A DNA stretch of 62,279 bases from Olsenella_K sp051878835 (GCA_051878835.1 JBJEKW010000018.1:1-62279), one strand, 5' to 3'; positions 7,270 through 15,418 are shown, numbered from the stretch's first letter. Translations and numbers: made by a program. Notes: a model not told the origin generated them from the sequence alone.

Positions 7270-10236
7270 ATGGCAGATTTCTCGCAGCAGAACCAGCAGC
7301 TTTCGATGATGGATGGCGGTCCGTCCGTGGCGAACGCGCCTCAGACGGCTCCGAATGTGTCGCCTGCCGGGGCGTCGCCGGTCGAAACGTCGCCTGCCGG
7401 AGTTTCGCGCATCTCGTCGAATCTGGACCTGGATGCGCTGAACAAGGCTCAGCGTGACGCCGTCCTGTGCACCCACGGGCCGCTGCTGGTGCTGGCCGGC
7501 GCCGGTTCGGGAAAGACGCGTGTGCTGACCTATCGCATCGCTCACATGATCGAGGACGAGGGCGTGCGCCCGTGGCAGGTCCTGGCCATCACGTTCACGA
7601 ACAAGGCCGCAGCCGAGATGCGCGAGCGCCTGGGCGCCCTGGTGCCCAGCACGCGCGGCATGTGGGTCTGCACGTTCCATGCCATGTGCGTGCGCATGCT
7701 GCGAGAGGACGCTGACCGCCTGGGCTACAAGCCAAACTTCACGATCTACGACGACGACGACTCGAAGCGCCTGGTGCGCAACATCATGCAGGACCTGTCG
7801 CTGGACCAGAAGCAGTTCCCGATCAACGCCGTGCGCTCGCGCATCTCGGCGGCGAAGAACGCGCTCGTGTACCCCGACCAGATGCAGGGCCAGGCCGAGG
7901 CGCCGCTGGACCGCACGGCCGCCTGCGTGTACCAGGAGCTGCAGCGCCGTCTGGCCCGTGCGAACGCCATGGACTTCGACGACCTACTGGTGAAGGCCTA
8001 CGAGCTGCTGCGCAAGGCGCCCGACGTGCTGGATGCCTACCAGGAGCGCTTCCGCCAGATCAGCGTGGACGAGTACCAGGACACCAACGGCGTCCAGTAC
8101 GCCATCACGAACCTTCTGGCGCGCAAGTACCAGAACCTCATGGTAGTGGGCGACGACGACCAGTCCATCTACAGCTGGCGTGGCGCGGACATCCGCAACA
8201 TCCTCTCGTTCCAGAAGGACTACCCCAACGCGCGCGTGGTCAAGCTGGAGGAGAACTATCGCTCGACCGGCCACATCCTGAACGCGGCGAACGCCGTCGT
8301 GGCCAACAACTCCAAGCGCACCGCAAAGCGCCTGTACACCTCGCGTGGCGACGGCGAGAAGATCCACATCTTCCAGGCGTCGGACGAGCGCGACGAAGGC
8401 CGCTGGATTGGCGCGCAGATCGAGAAGCTGCACGACGAGGGCACCAGCTACGACGACATGGCCGTGTTCTACCGCATGAACGCGCAGTCGCGCATCCTGG
8501 AGGACATGTTCCTGCGCGCGGGCGTGCCGTACAAGCTGGTGGGCGGCACGCGCTTCTTTGACCGCGCCGAGATTCGCGACGTGATGGCCTACCTGAAGCT
8601 GGTCATCAACCCCGACGACGACGTCAGCGCCCAGCGCGTGGTGAACACCCCGCGGCGCGGCATCGGCACCACCAGCATAAACAAGATCTCCGCCTACGCT
8701 GCGCAGCACGGCACGTCGTTCTTTGTGGCCGCGCAGGCGTGCGCCACCGAGCGTGGCCTTCTGAGCACGAAAGTGCGGAACGCCCTGGCGCAGTGGACCA
8801 ACGCCATCGAGACGGCGCGGCACTACTCGGGCGACCTGGCCGACGTGGTGGCCATGATCGTGGACGCCTCGGGGCTCATCAAGGCTCTGGAGGCCGAGCA
8901 CAGCGAAGAGGCCGACGGCCGCATCGAGAACATCCGAGAGTTCTTCAGCGTTGCCCAGGAGTTCGACGAGACGCACGACGACGTGGCCGAGACGCTGGAG
9001 AGCCTGCGCCAGCTGCGCGAGGCTGGCCAGCTGGACGACGCCCAGGCGGAGGCGGACGAGAAGAACGCGCAGGTGGCGGCTTCGACGCAAAATGCTGTGA
9101 CAACGGTTGACGCCGACGGTTCGAACGTGCTGGGGCTGGCACCGGTGGACGTGAATGCCGCGGCTCCGGCGACGGACTTTGGCGCGGCAACCGGCGCAGC
9201 CGCGATGGCTGGCGCAGGTGCGACGGCCGCTGGCGCAGACGCTGCGGGCCAGATGGGCTTCTTGACCGAGCGGGCGCCCGTGGCGTCCGAGAAGCTGCCG
9301 GCCTTCATCGAGTGGCTGGCGCTGCGTTCCGACCTGGACTCGCTGGCGGGTCAGCAGCACGCGGTCACCATGATGACCATCCATGCGGCAAAGGGTCTGG
9401 AGTTCCCAGTCGTATTCGTCTCGGGCATGGAGGAGGGAATCTTTCCCCATACGGGGCATGACCAGGACCCGGCAAAGCTGGAGGAGGAGCGCCGACTGGC
9501 CTACGTGGCCATCACGCGCGCCGAGCGGAAGCTGTATCTGACCTACGCGGCCACGCGCCGCATGTACGGCTCGGTGCAGTCGTACCCGCGCAGCCGCTTT
9601 CTGAACGAGATTCCCGAGAAGGACACCGAGGTCACGGGCGTGGGCTCGGCTGGCTTCTCGGGCGTGGGCTGGGAGAAGCGCGGCGACCGTCGTGGCACGT
9701 TCGGCTCGGGGCGCGGCTCCGAGGTGTACGGCGGGCACGTGTTCGGCTCGTTCACGCGCTCGTCGGGTGGCGTCGAGGGTGCCGGCGCCGCACAAAGAAG
9801 GGCTGCCGCGTCCGCCGGCTCGTTCGGCGAGGACGTATTCGGGGCTCGTCGCAGAGCGGACTTCGGCGGTGGTCGCGCGGGTGCCGGCGACTTTGGCGCC
9901 GAGCGTCGTGCCGGCAGCTTCGAGCGTTCGGGCGACGGCGCGGGCGCGTTCGGCTCGGGCCGTGCCGGCGCGTCGGGGCGCTCTGGCTCTAGCACATTCG
10001 GCTCGCGCGGGACGCTGGGCCAGTCGCGTGGCCTGGGCCAGCGCGCAGCCGAGCCGCGCGTCAGCGCAAAGGCGTCGGACACCTTCCAGAAGGGCGACCA
10101 CGTCTCGCACAAGACGTTCGGTCCCGGCGTGGTCGTGAACGTGCAGGGCGACGTGATCGAGGTGCAGTTCCAGCGCACCGGCAAGCGAAAGAAGCTGATG
10201 AAGGGCTTCGCGCCCATCGTGAAGGTGGAGGGGTAG
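7270..10236 (+). CDS. pcrA: UvrD/PcrA-type ATP-dependent 3'-5' DNA helicase
   Basis: Superfamily 1A helicase for nucleotide excision repair and removal of proteins from DNA. Walker A GAGSGKT (Lys82), motif II/III with DDQSIYSWRGA near residue 298, and motif VI YVAITRAERKLYL near 745 are intact. Two insertions make it long (988 residues against about 720-780): an Ala/Gly/Thr-rich linker at about 597-674 inside the 2B/2A region, and a Gly/Arg/Phe-rich tract at about 790-935 with repeated GSFG and FGxxR motifs. The extreme C-terminus (about 938-988, KGDHVSHKTFGPGVV) is the Tudor-like RNA-polymerase-interacting domain of PcrA. mscS follows directly after the stop codon. Confidence 0.95.
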   Translation: MADFSQQNQQLSMMDGGPSVANAPQTAPNVSPAGASPVETSPAGVSRISSNLDLDALNKAQRDAVLCTHGPLLVLAGAGSGKTRVLTYRIAHMIEDEGVRPWQVLAITFTNKAAAEMRERLGALVPSTRGMWVCTFHAMCVRMLREDADRLGYKPNFTIYDDDDSKRLVRNIMQDLSLDQKQFPINAVRSRISAAKNALVYPDQMQGQAEAPLDRTAACVYQELQRRLARANAMDFDDLLVKAYELLRKAPDVLDAYQERFRQISVDEYQDTNGVQYAITNLLARKYQNLMVVGDDDQSIYSWRGADIRNILSFQKDYPNARVVKLEENYRSTGHILNAANAVVANNSKRTAKRLYTSRGDGEKIHIFQASDERDEGRWIGAQIEKLHDEGTSYDDMAVFYRMNAQSRILEDMFLRAGVPYKLVGGTRFFDRAEIRDVMAYLKLVINPDDDVSAQRVVNTPRRGIGTTSINKISAYAAQHGTSFFVAAQACATERGLLSTKVRNALAQWTNAIETARHYSGDLADVVAMIVDASGLIKALEAEHSEEADGRIENIREFFSVAQEFDETHDDVAETLESLRQLREAGQLDDAQAEADEKNAQVAASTQNAVTTVDADGSNVLGLAPVDVNAAAPATDFGAATGAAAMAGAGATAAGADAAGQMGFLTERAPVASEKLPAFIEWLALRSDLDSLAGQQHAVTMMTIHAAKGLEFPVVFVSGMEEGIFPHTGHDQDPAKLEEERRLAYVAITRAERKLYLTYAATRRMYGSVQSYPRSRFLNEIPEKDTEVTGVGSAGFSGVGWEKRGDRRGTFGSGRGSEVYGGHVFGSFTRSSGGVEGAGAAQRRAAASAGSFGEDVFGARRRADFGGGRAGAGDFGAERRAGSFERSGDGAGAFGSGRAGASGRSGSSTFGSRGTLGQSRGLGQRAAEPRVSAKASDTFQKGDHVSHKTFGPGVVVNVQGDVIEVQFQRTGKRKKLMKGFAPIVKVEG

Positions 10237-11216
10237 ATGCCTGCTAGCGACCTGCAAGACATCACGTTCCTGGGGCTGACGCTGCCCGACCTGTTTGGCC
10301 GGGTGGTGTACCTGGCCGTGGCCATCGCGATTGTCCTGGCCGTGCAGCACCTGCTGATTCCCGTGGTGCGCAAGGCCCTGGAGTCCAGCAACGTGCCCTC
10401 GGCCAGCATCTTTACGAACCTGCTGAAGGCGCTGCTGTGGTTCCTGGGGCTCCTGTGCGTGCTGCAGCCGGTGTTCGGCGTCGACCCGACGGGCTTTGTG
10501 GCTGCCTTGGGCGTGACTTCGGTGGTCATCTCGTTCGGCTTGCAGGACACGGTGTCCAACGTGGTGGCCGGGTTCGGCCTCATGCTGGGCAAGGTGGTGC
10601 AGCCGGGCGACCGCGTCAGCGTGGGCGGCTTCGAGGGTGTGGTGACCGATGTCACCTGGCGCCACACGGTGGTGCGCTCGCGCGGGGGAGAGTCGCAGGT
10701 CATCCCGAACTCCGTGCTGAACAAGACCGCCCTGACGCGCGTGACGCGCTGGGACGTGACGGACTGCCCGGTGTCGTTCGTGGTGCGCTTGGACGCCGAC
10801 CCCAACGAGGTCGCAGCCGACATCGCCACGACGGGGCAGCGCGCCCTGGGCGCCGATGCCGACCCTGACATGGCTCCTGACGTGTACTTTCTTTCGACCA
10901 GCGCCGTGGGCATGCAGGTGACGGCNNNNNNNNNNNNNNNNNNNNNNNNNNNNNNNNNNNNNNNNNNNNNNNNNNNNNNNNNNNNNNNNNNNNNNNNNNN
11001 NNNNNNNNNNNNNNNNNNNNNNNNNTGGCTCCTGACGTGTACTTTCTTTCGACCAGCGCCGTGGGCATGCAGGTGACGGCGCACTTCCACATCCGTGACC
11101 GCGCTGCGTCCAGCGCCTCGGCGGACAAGGTCGTGCGGGCCCTGGCCGGACGCCCCTGGCTGGCTTCCGTCGACAGGGACTCGGATGGCAAGCTTGCTGC
11201 CAGTGACGCCGAGTAG
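10237..11216 (+). CDS. mscS: small-conductance mechanosensitive channel MscS (spans assembly gap)
   Basis: Membrane channel that releases solutes on hypo-osmotic shock. Three N-terminal hydrophobic segments are followed by the pore helix/beta-domain signature: a Gly/Ala-rich helix with FGLQDTVSNVVAG, then QPGDRVSVGGFEG and the beta-barrel segment. It starts immediately after the pcrA stop codon, so the two are probably cotranscribed. The reading frame is broken only by a 100-N gap. The 55 bases before the gap (10871-10925) are identical to the 55 after it (11026-11080). If the overlap is collapsed, an uninterrupted frame of 274 residues results, ending at TAG 11214-11216. Confidence 0.93.
10926..11025. 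other. 100-N scaffold gap with duplicated 55-bp flanks
   Basis: Exactly 100 Ns. The left flank 10871-10925 and right flank 11026-11080 are identical for 55 bp. The most economical reading is two contigs that overlap by 55 bp but were joined with a default gap, so no real sequence is missing and the true locus is 155 bp shorter. Confidence 0.92.
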
Positions 11217-11369
11217 CCGTTGGCGGCTGCGCGCCATCGCCTGGCGACGGCCTTGTGGCGAGGCGGCTGGCATGTTAGCCGCCAGTTTCGTCGCGATGAC
11301 GTCCTGACGGCGCAGTTCTTCTTGCTTCAGAATCGAGTGGGCCGGCACGCGCCGGCAATTGGAGGACAC

Positions 11370-11858
11370 ATGAACAAGATTGCTAGCTTTACGGTGGACC
11401 ACCTGCGTCTGGAGCCGGGCGTGTACGTCTCTCGCGTGGATCAGGATCCCACCACCAAGTGCGTCGTCACCACGTTTGACCTGCGCCTGACCGCTCCCAA
11501 CCGCGAGCCGGTCATGGACACCGACGCCGTGCACGCCATCGAGCACCTGGGCGCCACGTTTTTGCGCAACGACCCGCAGTGGGCCGAGCGCGTGGTCTAC
11601 TTTGGGCCCATGGGGTGCCGCACCGGCTTCTACCTGCTGCTATTTGGCGAGTACCAGCCTTCTGACGTCGCCGATCTCGTGAGGCGCATGTTTGAGTTCA
11701 TCCGCGACTTCGAGGGCGAGATCCCCGGTGCCCGTCCTGCCGACTGCGGCAACTGGCACGACTCCAGCCTGCCCGGCGCGCAGTGGTGGGCTCGCCGCTA
11801 CCTGGAGCAGACGCTGTACCACCTGGACCAGGCACACACGACATATCCCGTGGCGTAG
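11370..11858 (+). CDS. luxS: S-ribosylhomocysteine lyase LuxS
   Basis: Fe/Zn enzyme that splits S-ribosylhomocysteine into homocysteine and DPD, the precursor of autoinducer-2. The metal-binding HxxEH motif is at residues 55-59 (HAIEH), the catalytic cysteine lies in GPMGCRTGFY (about 83), and a second conserved cysteine is in DCGNWHD. The length (162 residues) is normal. GGAGGACAC precedes the ATG at 11370; the longer upstream frame is not needed. mtnN lies 117 bp downstream on the same strand and encodes the preceding step, so the pair reconstitutes SAH detoxification. Confidence 0.97.
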   Translation: MNKIASFTVDHLRLEPGVYVSRVDQDPTTKCVVTTFDLRLTAPNREPVMDTDAVHAIEHLGATFLRNDPQWAERVVYFGPMGCRTGFYLLLFGEYQPSDVADLVRRMFEFIRDFEGEIPGARPADCGNWHDSSLPGAQWWARRYLEQTLYHLDQAHTTYPVA

Positions 11859-11975
11859 GCGCGACTGCAATAGCCGGCGACTACGGCTGCTGTCGGCTCG
11901 CCGCCCGGCTTGCATCGCTCCGGCTGCACCTGGCGTATACAATCTTCTTTACCTGCGAACTGCAAAGGAAATCAC

Positions 11976-12710
11976 ATGAAATTTGGAATCATCGGAGCCA
12001 TGGACGTCGAGGTCAAGCACCTCATCAGCCACATCGAGGACGCAAAGACCACGACGATGGCGCACATGGACTTCGTCGAGGGCACCCTCTTTGGCACCCC
12101 CGCGGTCGTGGTGCGTTGCGGCGTCGGCAAGGTGAACGCCGCCGTGTGCGCTGAGATTCTGGCCAGCCAGTTCCACGTGACGCACGTCGTGAACACCGGC
12201 GTTGCCGGCTCGCTGAACAACGAGCTCAACATCGGCGACATCCTGGTGTCCGTGGACGCCGTGCACCACGACGTCGACGTGACGAACCTGGGCTACGCTC
12301 CCGGCGAGGTGCCCAGCATGGGCGTCACCTCGTTCGCCGCAGACCCGTCGCTGCGAGAGGCCGCGCTCGACGCGGCACGCATCGCCGAGGTCGACGTGCA
12401 GTGCATGGAGGGCCGCGTGGCGTCCGGCGACCAGTTCGTGCGTGACCAGGCCGAGAAGGACCGCATCATCCGCCAGTTCCACGCCGACTGCTGCGAGATG
12501 GAGGGCGCCTCGATCGCCCACACGTGCTGGCTGAACGACATTCCGTTCGTAATCGTGCGTGCCATCTCCGATAAGGCTGACGGCTCCGCAACGGTTTCGT
12601 ATCCCGAGTTCGAGCGCAAGGCGGCGCACGACTGCGCTCGCATCGTGCGTGTGCTGGTGGGCAGCTACCCGCAGCGTCTAGCCGAGCAGCAGGCGGCTAC
12701 GGCCGAGTAG
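11976..12710 (+). CDS. mtnN: 5'-methylthioadenosine/S-adenosylhomocysteine nucleosidase
   Basis: Hydrolyses the adenine glycosidic bond of S-adenosylhomocysteine and methylthioadenosine. The family start GIIGAMDVEV, the NTGVAGSL turn, the substrate-binding MEGASIAH segment and the catalytic Asp in ISDKADG are all visible; 244 residues is normal. AAAGGAAATCAC precedes the ATG. Together with luxS it completes the two-step conversion of SAH to homocysteine. A separate MTA phosphorylase (mtnP) is encoded at 22.6 kb, so this enzyme may serve mainly SAH. Confidence 0.96.
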   Translation: MKFGIIGAMDVEVKHLISHIEDAKTTTMAHMDFVEGTLFGTPAVVVRCGVGKVNAAVCAEILASQFHVTHVVNTGVAGSLNNELNIGDILVSVDAVHHDVDVTNLGYAPGEVPSMGVTSFAADPSLREAALDAARIAEVDVQCMEGRVASGDQFVRDQAEKDRIIRQFHADCCEMEGASIAHTCWLNDIPFVIVRAISDKADGSATVSYPEFERKAAHDCARIVRVLVGSYPQRLAEQQAATAE

Positions 12711-12817
12711 CAGCGGCGGCGTGGCGCTCGTCGAGCGCCACGACATCGAGCGCCATCACAGGTGGCGCCCTTACAACTAGCGCCACCATATCGAGCGCCA
12801 TTACAACTGGCGCCCTT

Positions 12818-12884
12818 ACAACTAGCGGTAACCTTTTGCCCGCTTAGAGCATGCTATTGCGGGGCAAAGGTTACCGCCAGTTGT
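12818..12884. repeat. palindromic repeat family P, copy 4
   Basis: The best-preserved copy: arms ACAACTAGCGGTAACC..TTTGCCCG and CGGGGCAAAGGTTACCGC..AGTTGT around a loop of about 16 nt. Confidence 0.92.
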
Positions 12885-12984
12885 GCGTATGCGATTCAGA
12901 GCAGCCCCCGACAACCCGATGGTGATGACATGGCACTGACGCCAGCCATCACAGCCATCACCTCTTGCTTCGGATGTCACCCCT

Positions 12985-13051
12985 CTACATCTGGCGGTAA
13001 CTTCTTGCCCGTATGCCTGACGCTATGTGGGCAAAAGGTTACCGCCACTTG
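12985..13051. repeat. palindromic repeat family P, copy 5
   Basis: Arms CTACATCTGGCGGTAAC..CTTGCCCG and GGGCAAAAGGTTACCGCCACTTG. Same structure as copy 4, 100 bp downstream of it. Confidence 0.9.
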
Positions 13052-13123
13052 CTTGAGGGATTGCCATTTTGAGCCTGCCTCTCACGTGGATCGCTACGCT
13101 CGCGTGGTGCCAAGCCAACCTCG

Positions 13124-13348
13124 TTACAGCTCGACCATAGTGCGAACGCCTACGTGCTCCTCCTGGTAACCCCTCCCGCCAACCAGATACTTCACACCAT
13201 CGAACTGTCGCTCGGTCATGCAGAACGCGCAAATCGCACCCGTCGTCGGAACCTGGTCCTCAAGCTCGTGGAGACAGCGTCTGGCTATCTTTCTGCTGGG
13301 GACGGCTCGGATGTAGACCTCGGGTTGCAGAAGCGAGTACCCCAATGT
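13124..13348 (-). pseudogene. phage-like gene fragment, 5' end replaced by hairpin repeat A
   Basis: About 73 codons reading from repeat copy A towards a stop at 13124 (segments LGYSLLQPEVYIRAVPSR and YLVGGRGYQEEHVGVRTM). The open frame enters through the repeat and has no start or ribosome site of its own, so this is the 3' part of a gene whose front is missing. The product family is not recognised; the setting suggests a prophage structural gene. Confidence 0.4.
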
Positions 13349-13382
13349 TGAACGGAGGGACAGAATCGGCCCGCCGTTCAAC
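13347..13382 (+). repeat. 36-bp hairpin repeat H, copy A
   Basis: Begins GTTGAACGG and ends CCGTTCAAC, a perfect 9-bp terminal inverted repeat around an 18-nt asymmetric centre (AGGGACAGAATCGGCCCG). Identical to copies C and D. Confidence 0.95.
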
Positions 13383-13396
13383 TATGGTCCGCTTGA

Positions 13397-13708
13397 TTAC
13401 CAGAATCTCGCGACCGGCTTTCCGTTCACCTCGTCGAAGGAAACGATGACTGACTTGAAGTCGTCCAGATTGTCCCCGCGCCTCTTCCAGATCGGCTCGA
13501 ATTCCGACTTCCGGTCATTCGGTACAAGCCAGCCGAACATGTCTACGCAATGCTTGCCGTCGATGATTTGTTCAGGCATGTCAGGCTCCTCGAAGTAGAA
13601 GCTATAGCCATTAGGAGCCTGCTCGTTGGCAAGCTTGACAGAATCGATGATGAATTCGCCGTCGAAAGGTCCGATTTCACGCTCCGATCTGATTCCAAAT
13701 GGCGTCAT
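13397..13708 (-). CDS. small immunity-like protein (paralogue of 14682-15023)
   Basis: 103 residues, acidic and aromatic-rich, soluble. It aligns along most of its length with the protein at 14682-15023: TPFGIRS versus TPRGLRG, a shared FGWLVPND / SGWLVPKD block, then EFEPIW versus EFEAQW and a C-terminal FDEV..VARFW / FARW..VSIRFE. Each paralogue follows a toxin-like C-terminal domain on its own strand; this one overlaps the toxin frame by 32 bp. That is the standard order of toxin-immunity modules, so immunity is the best guess. No Pfam family is recognised by eye. Repeat A lies 14 bp after the stop codon. Confidence 0.55.
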   Translation of the reverse strand: MTPFGIRSEREIGPFDGEFIIDSVKLANEQAPNGYSFYFEEPDMPEQIIDGKHCVDMFGWLVPNDRKSEFEPIWKRRGDNLDDFKSVIVSFDEVNGKPVARFW

Positions 13709-14156
13709 ATACTCGGCTCACCCCTTGACTGTATCTGAATGCAGTTACCCTCTTTCTTGTATCCAAGTTTATCACCGCAATGTCATTGCCCTTGACAAAT
13801 ACTGCGCAGCGGTTCTCATCTTGGCCAGAAATGGCATGTGTTATGAGCATCGAATCATGCCTGTCGATGATATCTGACATCATCGAGTCGTATTCGAGCT
13901 GGCCTTCGCGCGATCTTGGATTCTTCACGTTGAACGGAGGGACAGAATTGGCCCGCCGTTCAACCGCCGCGCTCCTCTTGGCCGCCGCGTCCTCGAGCTC
14001 GCCGATCTTCCTCTCGGCCTCCTCGAGCTTGCCGGCCTTTTCCTTGAGCTCGTCGTAGTCCGCGTAGTGCTCGCGGGCCTTCGCACGCTCGCGCTCCAGG
14101 CGTGCCTTGATGGCGCGGTCGAAGTCTTCCTGGGTCTCGATGGGCTCGAATTCCAT
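13677..14156 (-). CDS. chimeric ORF: phage scaffold-like N-terminus joined to toxin-like C-terminal domain
   Basis: 159 residues in two unrelated parts. Residues 1-64 (MEFEPIETQEDFDRAIKARL, then a charged coiled coil) match phage capsid scaffold proteins of the DUF4355 type and carry a good ribosome site (AGGAAAGAGGAA). Residues 65-76 are encoded by hairpin repeat B in frame. Residues 77-159 (MSDIIDR, then CAVFVKGNDIAVINL) resemble the C-terminal nuclease domains of phage-borne polymorphic toxins with a barnase/EndoU/colicin-like (BECR) fold. The second half has a paralogue at 14426-14728. Whether the fusion is made as a protein is unclear; it may simply be debris joined at the repeat. Confidence 0.5.
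   Translation of the reverse strand: MEFEPIETQEDFDRAIKARLERERAKAREHYADYDELKEKAGKLEEAERKIGELEDAAAKRSAAVERRANSVPPFNVKNPRSREGQLEYDSMMSDIIDRHDSMLITHAISGQDENRCAVFVKGNDIAVINLDTRKRVTAFRYSQGVSRVYDAIWNQIGA
13929..13964 (+). repeat. 36-bp hairpin repeat H, copy B
   Basis: Same as copy A except for one C-to-T change in the centre. It sits exactly between the scaffold-like and toxin-like halves of the 13677-14156 frame. Confidence 0.95.
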
Positions 14157-14374
14157 TCGGTTCCTCTTTCCTGTCCCGTCCGCTCGGACGTGATCGAGCC
14201 AGGATTGTCCGCCCCTGGCAGCGTGATGCCATGGTCACCGCCCATGGCGGCGTATATAGAAGCAGCCACCTCTCGGTGGCTGTCTTCGTCTTGTTGGGAT
14301 TTGCTCTGTTTATTCAATTGGCCTTAAGCACGCAAGTTGCGCATCACTCATTGTCGAGAGCAAGCGCTCCCTTT

Positions 14375-14410
14375 GTTGAACGGAGGGACAGAATCGGCCC
14401 GCCGTTCAAC
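14375..14410 (+). repeat. 36-bp hairpin repeat H, copy C
   Basis: Identical to copy A. It immediately precedes the plus-strand toxin-like fragment. Confidence 0.95.
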
Positions 14411-14425
14411 CATAAATTCCAGTAA

Positions 14426-14728
14426 TGTCGTTCTTGGCCGAAAGCAGTTTGGGAAAAAGCCAGTAAGCACTGTAAGGACTGGGGTCTTGACCCGAAGAAG
14501 GAAGAGGACCGCGAGCGCCTAAAGGGAATAATCGCTGACATAATCGATAACAGCGATGAGGTCTTTGATGGCGAATGGCGCGGGCAGCCAAGCCCATGCA
14601 CCTTCTACATCAAGGGCGAAGACGCCGTCATCGTAAACGGGAATGACGAGTTCGTTACGATTATGAAAGGTGCCGCGAGGGATGTCGACAACGGTGGAAA
14701 CAAACGCCTCAACACCCAGAGGCCTTAG
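14426..14728 (+). pseudogene. start-less toxin-like C-terminal domain (paralogue of 13677-13928)
   Basis: 100 codons open between a TAA at 14423 and the TAG at 14726-14728, with no usable start codon at the front. Protein segments IIADIIDN, then CTFYIKGEDAVIVNG and FVTIMKG align with SDIIDR, CAVFVKGNDIAVIN and RVTAFR of the minus-strand copy. The domain begins just after hairpin repeat C, as the other begins just after repeat B. It therefore looks like an orphan toxin C-terminus cut from a larger protein. An immunity-like gene overlaps its 3' end. Confidence 0.5.
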
Positions 14729-15023
14729 GGGGTTCGGATCTGACGACGATAGGTTCCTAAGGTTCTTCTCAATCGTCCAGGACGCCGCAAAAGAGCTTGG
14801 ATGCGTGTTCTTCTGCTGGGCTGGCGAGGGCAACGAGCTCGAGACCGACACCATGGACGGCGAAGATCTCTCCGGGTGGCTCGTCCCCAAAGACCTCTCA
14901 GACGAATTCGAAGCCCAGTGGGACAACGGAATTGAGTCGATAGGCGACAAGTTCGACAAGTTCGATGTTTTCGCGAGATGGACGATCGGTGAATCGGGAA
15001 ATGTCTCGATCAGGTTCGAATAG
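14682..15023 (+). CDS. small immunity-like protein (paralogue of 13397-13708)
   Basis: About 113 residues; it shares the SGWLVPKD block, the preceding TPRGLRG segment and the aromatic C-terminus with the minus-strand protein. It overlaps the end of the toxin-like frame by 47 bp, as expected for a coupled immunity gene. GTG at 14670 is an alternative start; neither has a strong ribosome site. The function is inferred only from order and paralogy. Confidence 0.5.
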   Translation: MSTTVETNASTPRGLRGFGSDDDRFLRFFSIVQDAAKELGCVFFCWAGEGNELETDTMDGEDLSGWLVPKDLSDEFEAQWDNGIESIGDKFDKFDVFARWTIGESGNVSIRFE

Positions 15024-15065
15024 TGAGTGGAACCGATAACGTCATGGCATGAATCGGAGAACGGA

Positions 15066-15190
15066 ATGCCAAGGGACTACGACACGATGCGAGCCGTCCT
15101 CGCGATAGTCGCCGCGAACGATGGCCCGACGAGCTACGGGGACTTCATCAGCGTCATGGACGAGGCCACGCTGAAGCGCGAGCTCGCGAG
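15066..15190 (+). pseudogene. truncated small protein gene (DUF2513-like N-terminus)
   Basis: ATG at 15066 after CGGAGAACGGA, then MPRDYDTMRAVLAIVAANDG and about 22 more codons before hairpin repeat D; the frame continues through the repeat and stops at 15230. The opening resembles the start of DUF2513 accessory proteins, but the match is short. The gene has evidently lost its 3' part at the repeat. Confidence 0.4.
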
Positions 15191-15226
15191 GTTGAACGGA
15201 GGGACAGAATCGGCCCGCCGTTCAAC
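15191..15226 (+). repeat. 36-bp hairpin repeat H, copy D
   Basis: Identical to copies A and C. It separates the 3'-truncated plus-strand fragment from the 3'-truncated minus-strand fragment. Confidence 0.95.
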
Positions 15227-15418
15227 ATAGCCCCTGCACCCCATGTCCTTGCGGATGAGATTCTTGATGTAGCCGGCCTTGTTCGGCTGGCGCTGCAGCC
15301 ACTCCCATAGCTCCTCGTCGTCGGGTAAAAGCGTACGAGTGCCTGATGCGTGCGCTCGCGCTTGTGCTTTGCGTCGGCCCTGCGCTGGGCGTCGGTTCTG
15401 CTCGAGTCGGCCATCACC
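15227..15418 (-). pseudogene. frameshifted small phage/plasmid-type protein
   Basis: The minus strand begins MADSSRTDAQRRADAKHKR and reaches LVRFYP. The natural continuation DDEELWEWLQRQPNKAGYI then lies in another frame, so one base is missing in the run TTTTACCCG (about 15330). The end, IKNLIRKDMG, runs into hairpin repeat D. Small proteins ending in NK(A/S)GYIK.LIR are common in actinobacterial mobile elements. Both frameshifted and truncated. Confidence 0.55.

Larger units (their letters stand above)
12711..13123. other. intergenic region with tandem and palindromic repeats
   Basis: Bases 12744-12832 hold two roughly 45-bp direct repeats (ATCGAGCGCCA followed by GGCGCCCTTACAACTAGCG) that lead into palindromic copy 4; copy 5 lies at 12985-13051. 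No gene is supported. Confidence 0.65.

Noticed and set aside
7984..11546. Very long minus-strand frames opposite pcrA/mscS
   Set aside because: Antisense shadows of a GC-rich coding strand; compositions rich in Arg/His/Val/Leu without domains.
13347..15226. 36-bp repeats as CRISPR direct repeats
   Set aside because: Length and dyad fit, but spacing is 446-816 bp, spacers carry gene fragments, and no cas genes are present.
13347..15226. 36-bp repeats as integron attC sites
   Set aside because: Terminal GTTGAAC/GTTCAAC differ from RYYYAAC...GTTRRRY at the fourth base on both arms, 36 bp is below the usual attC size, orientation relative to the cassettes is not constant, and no integron integrase is seen.
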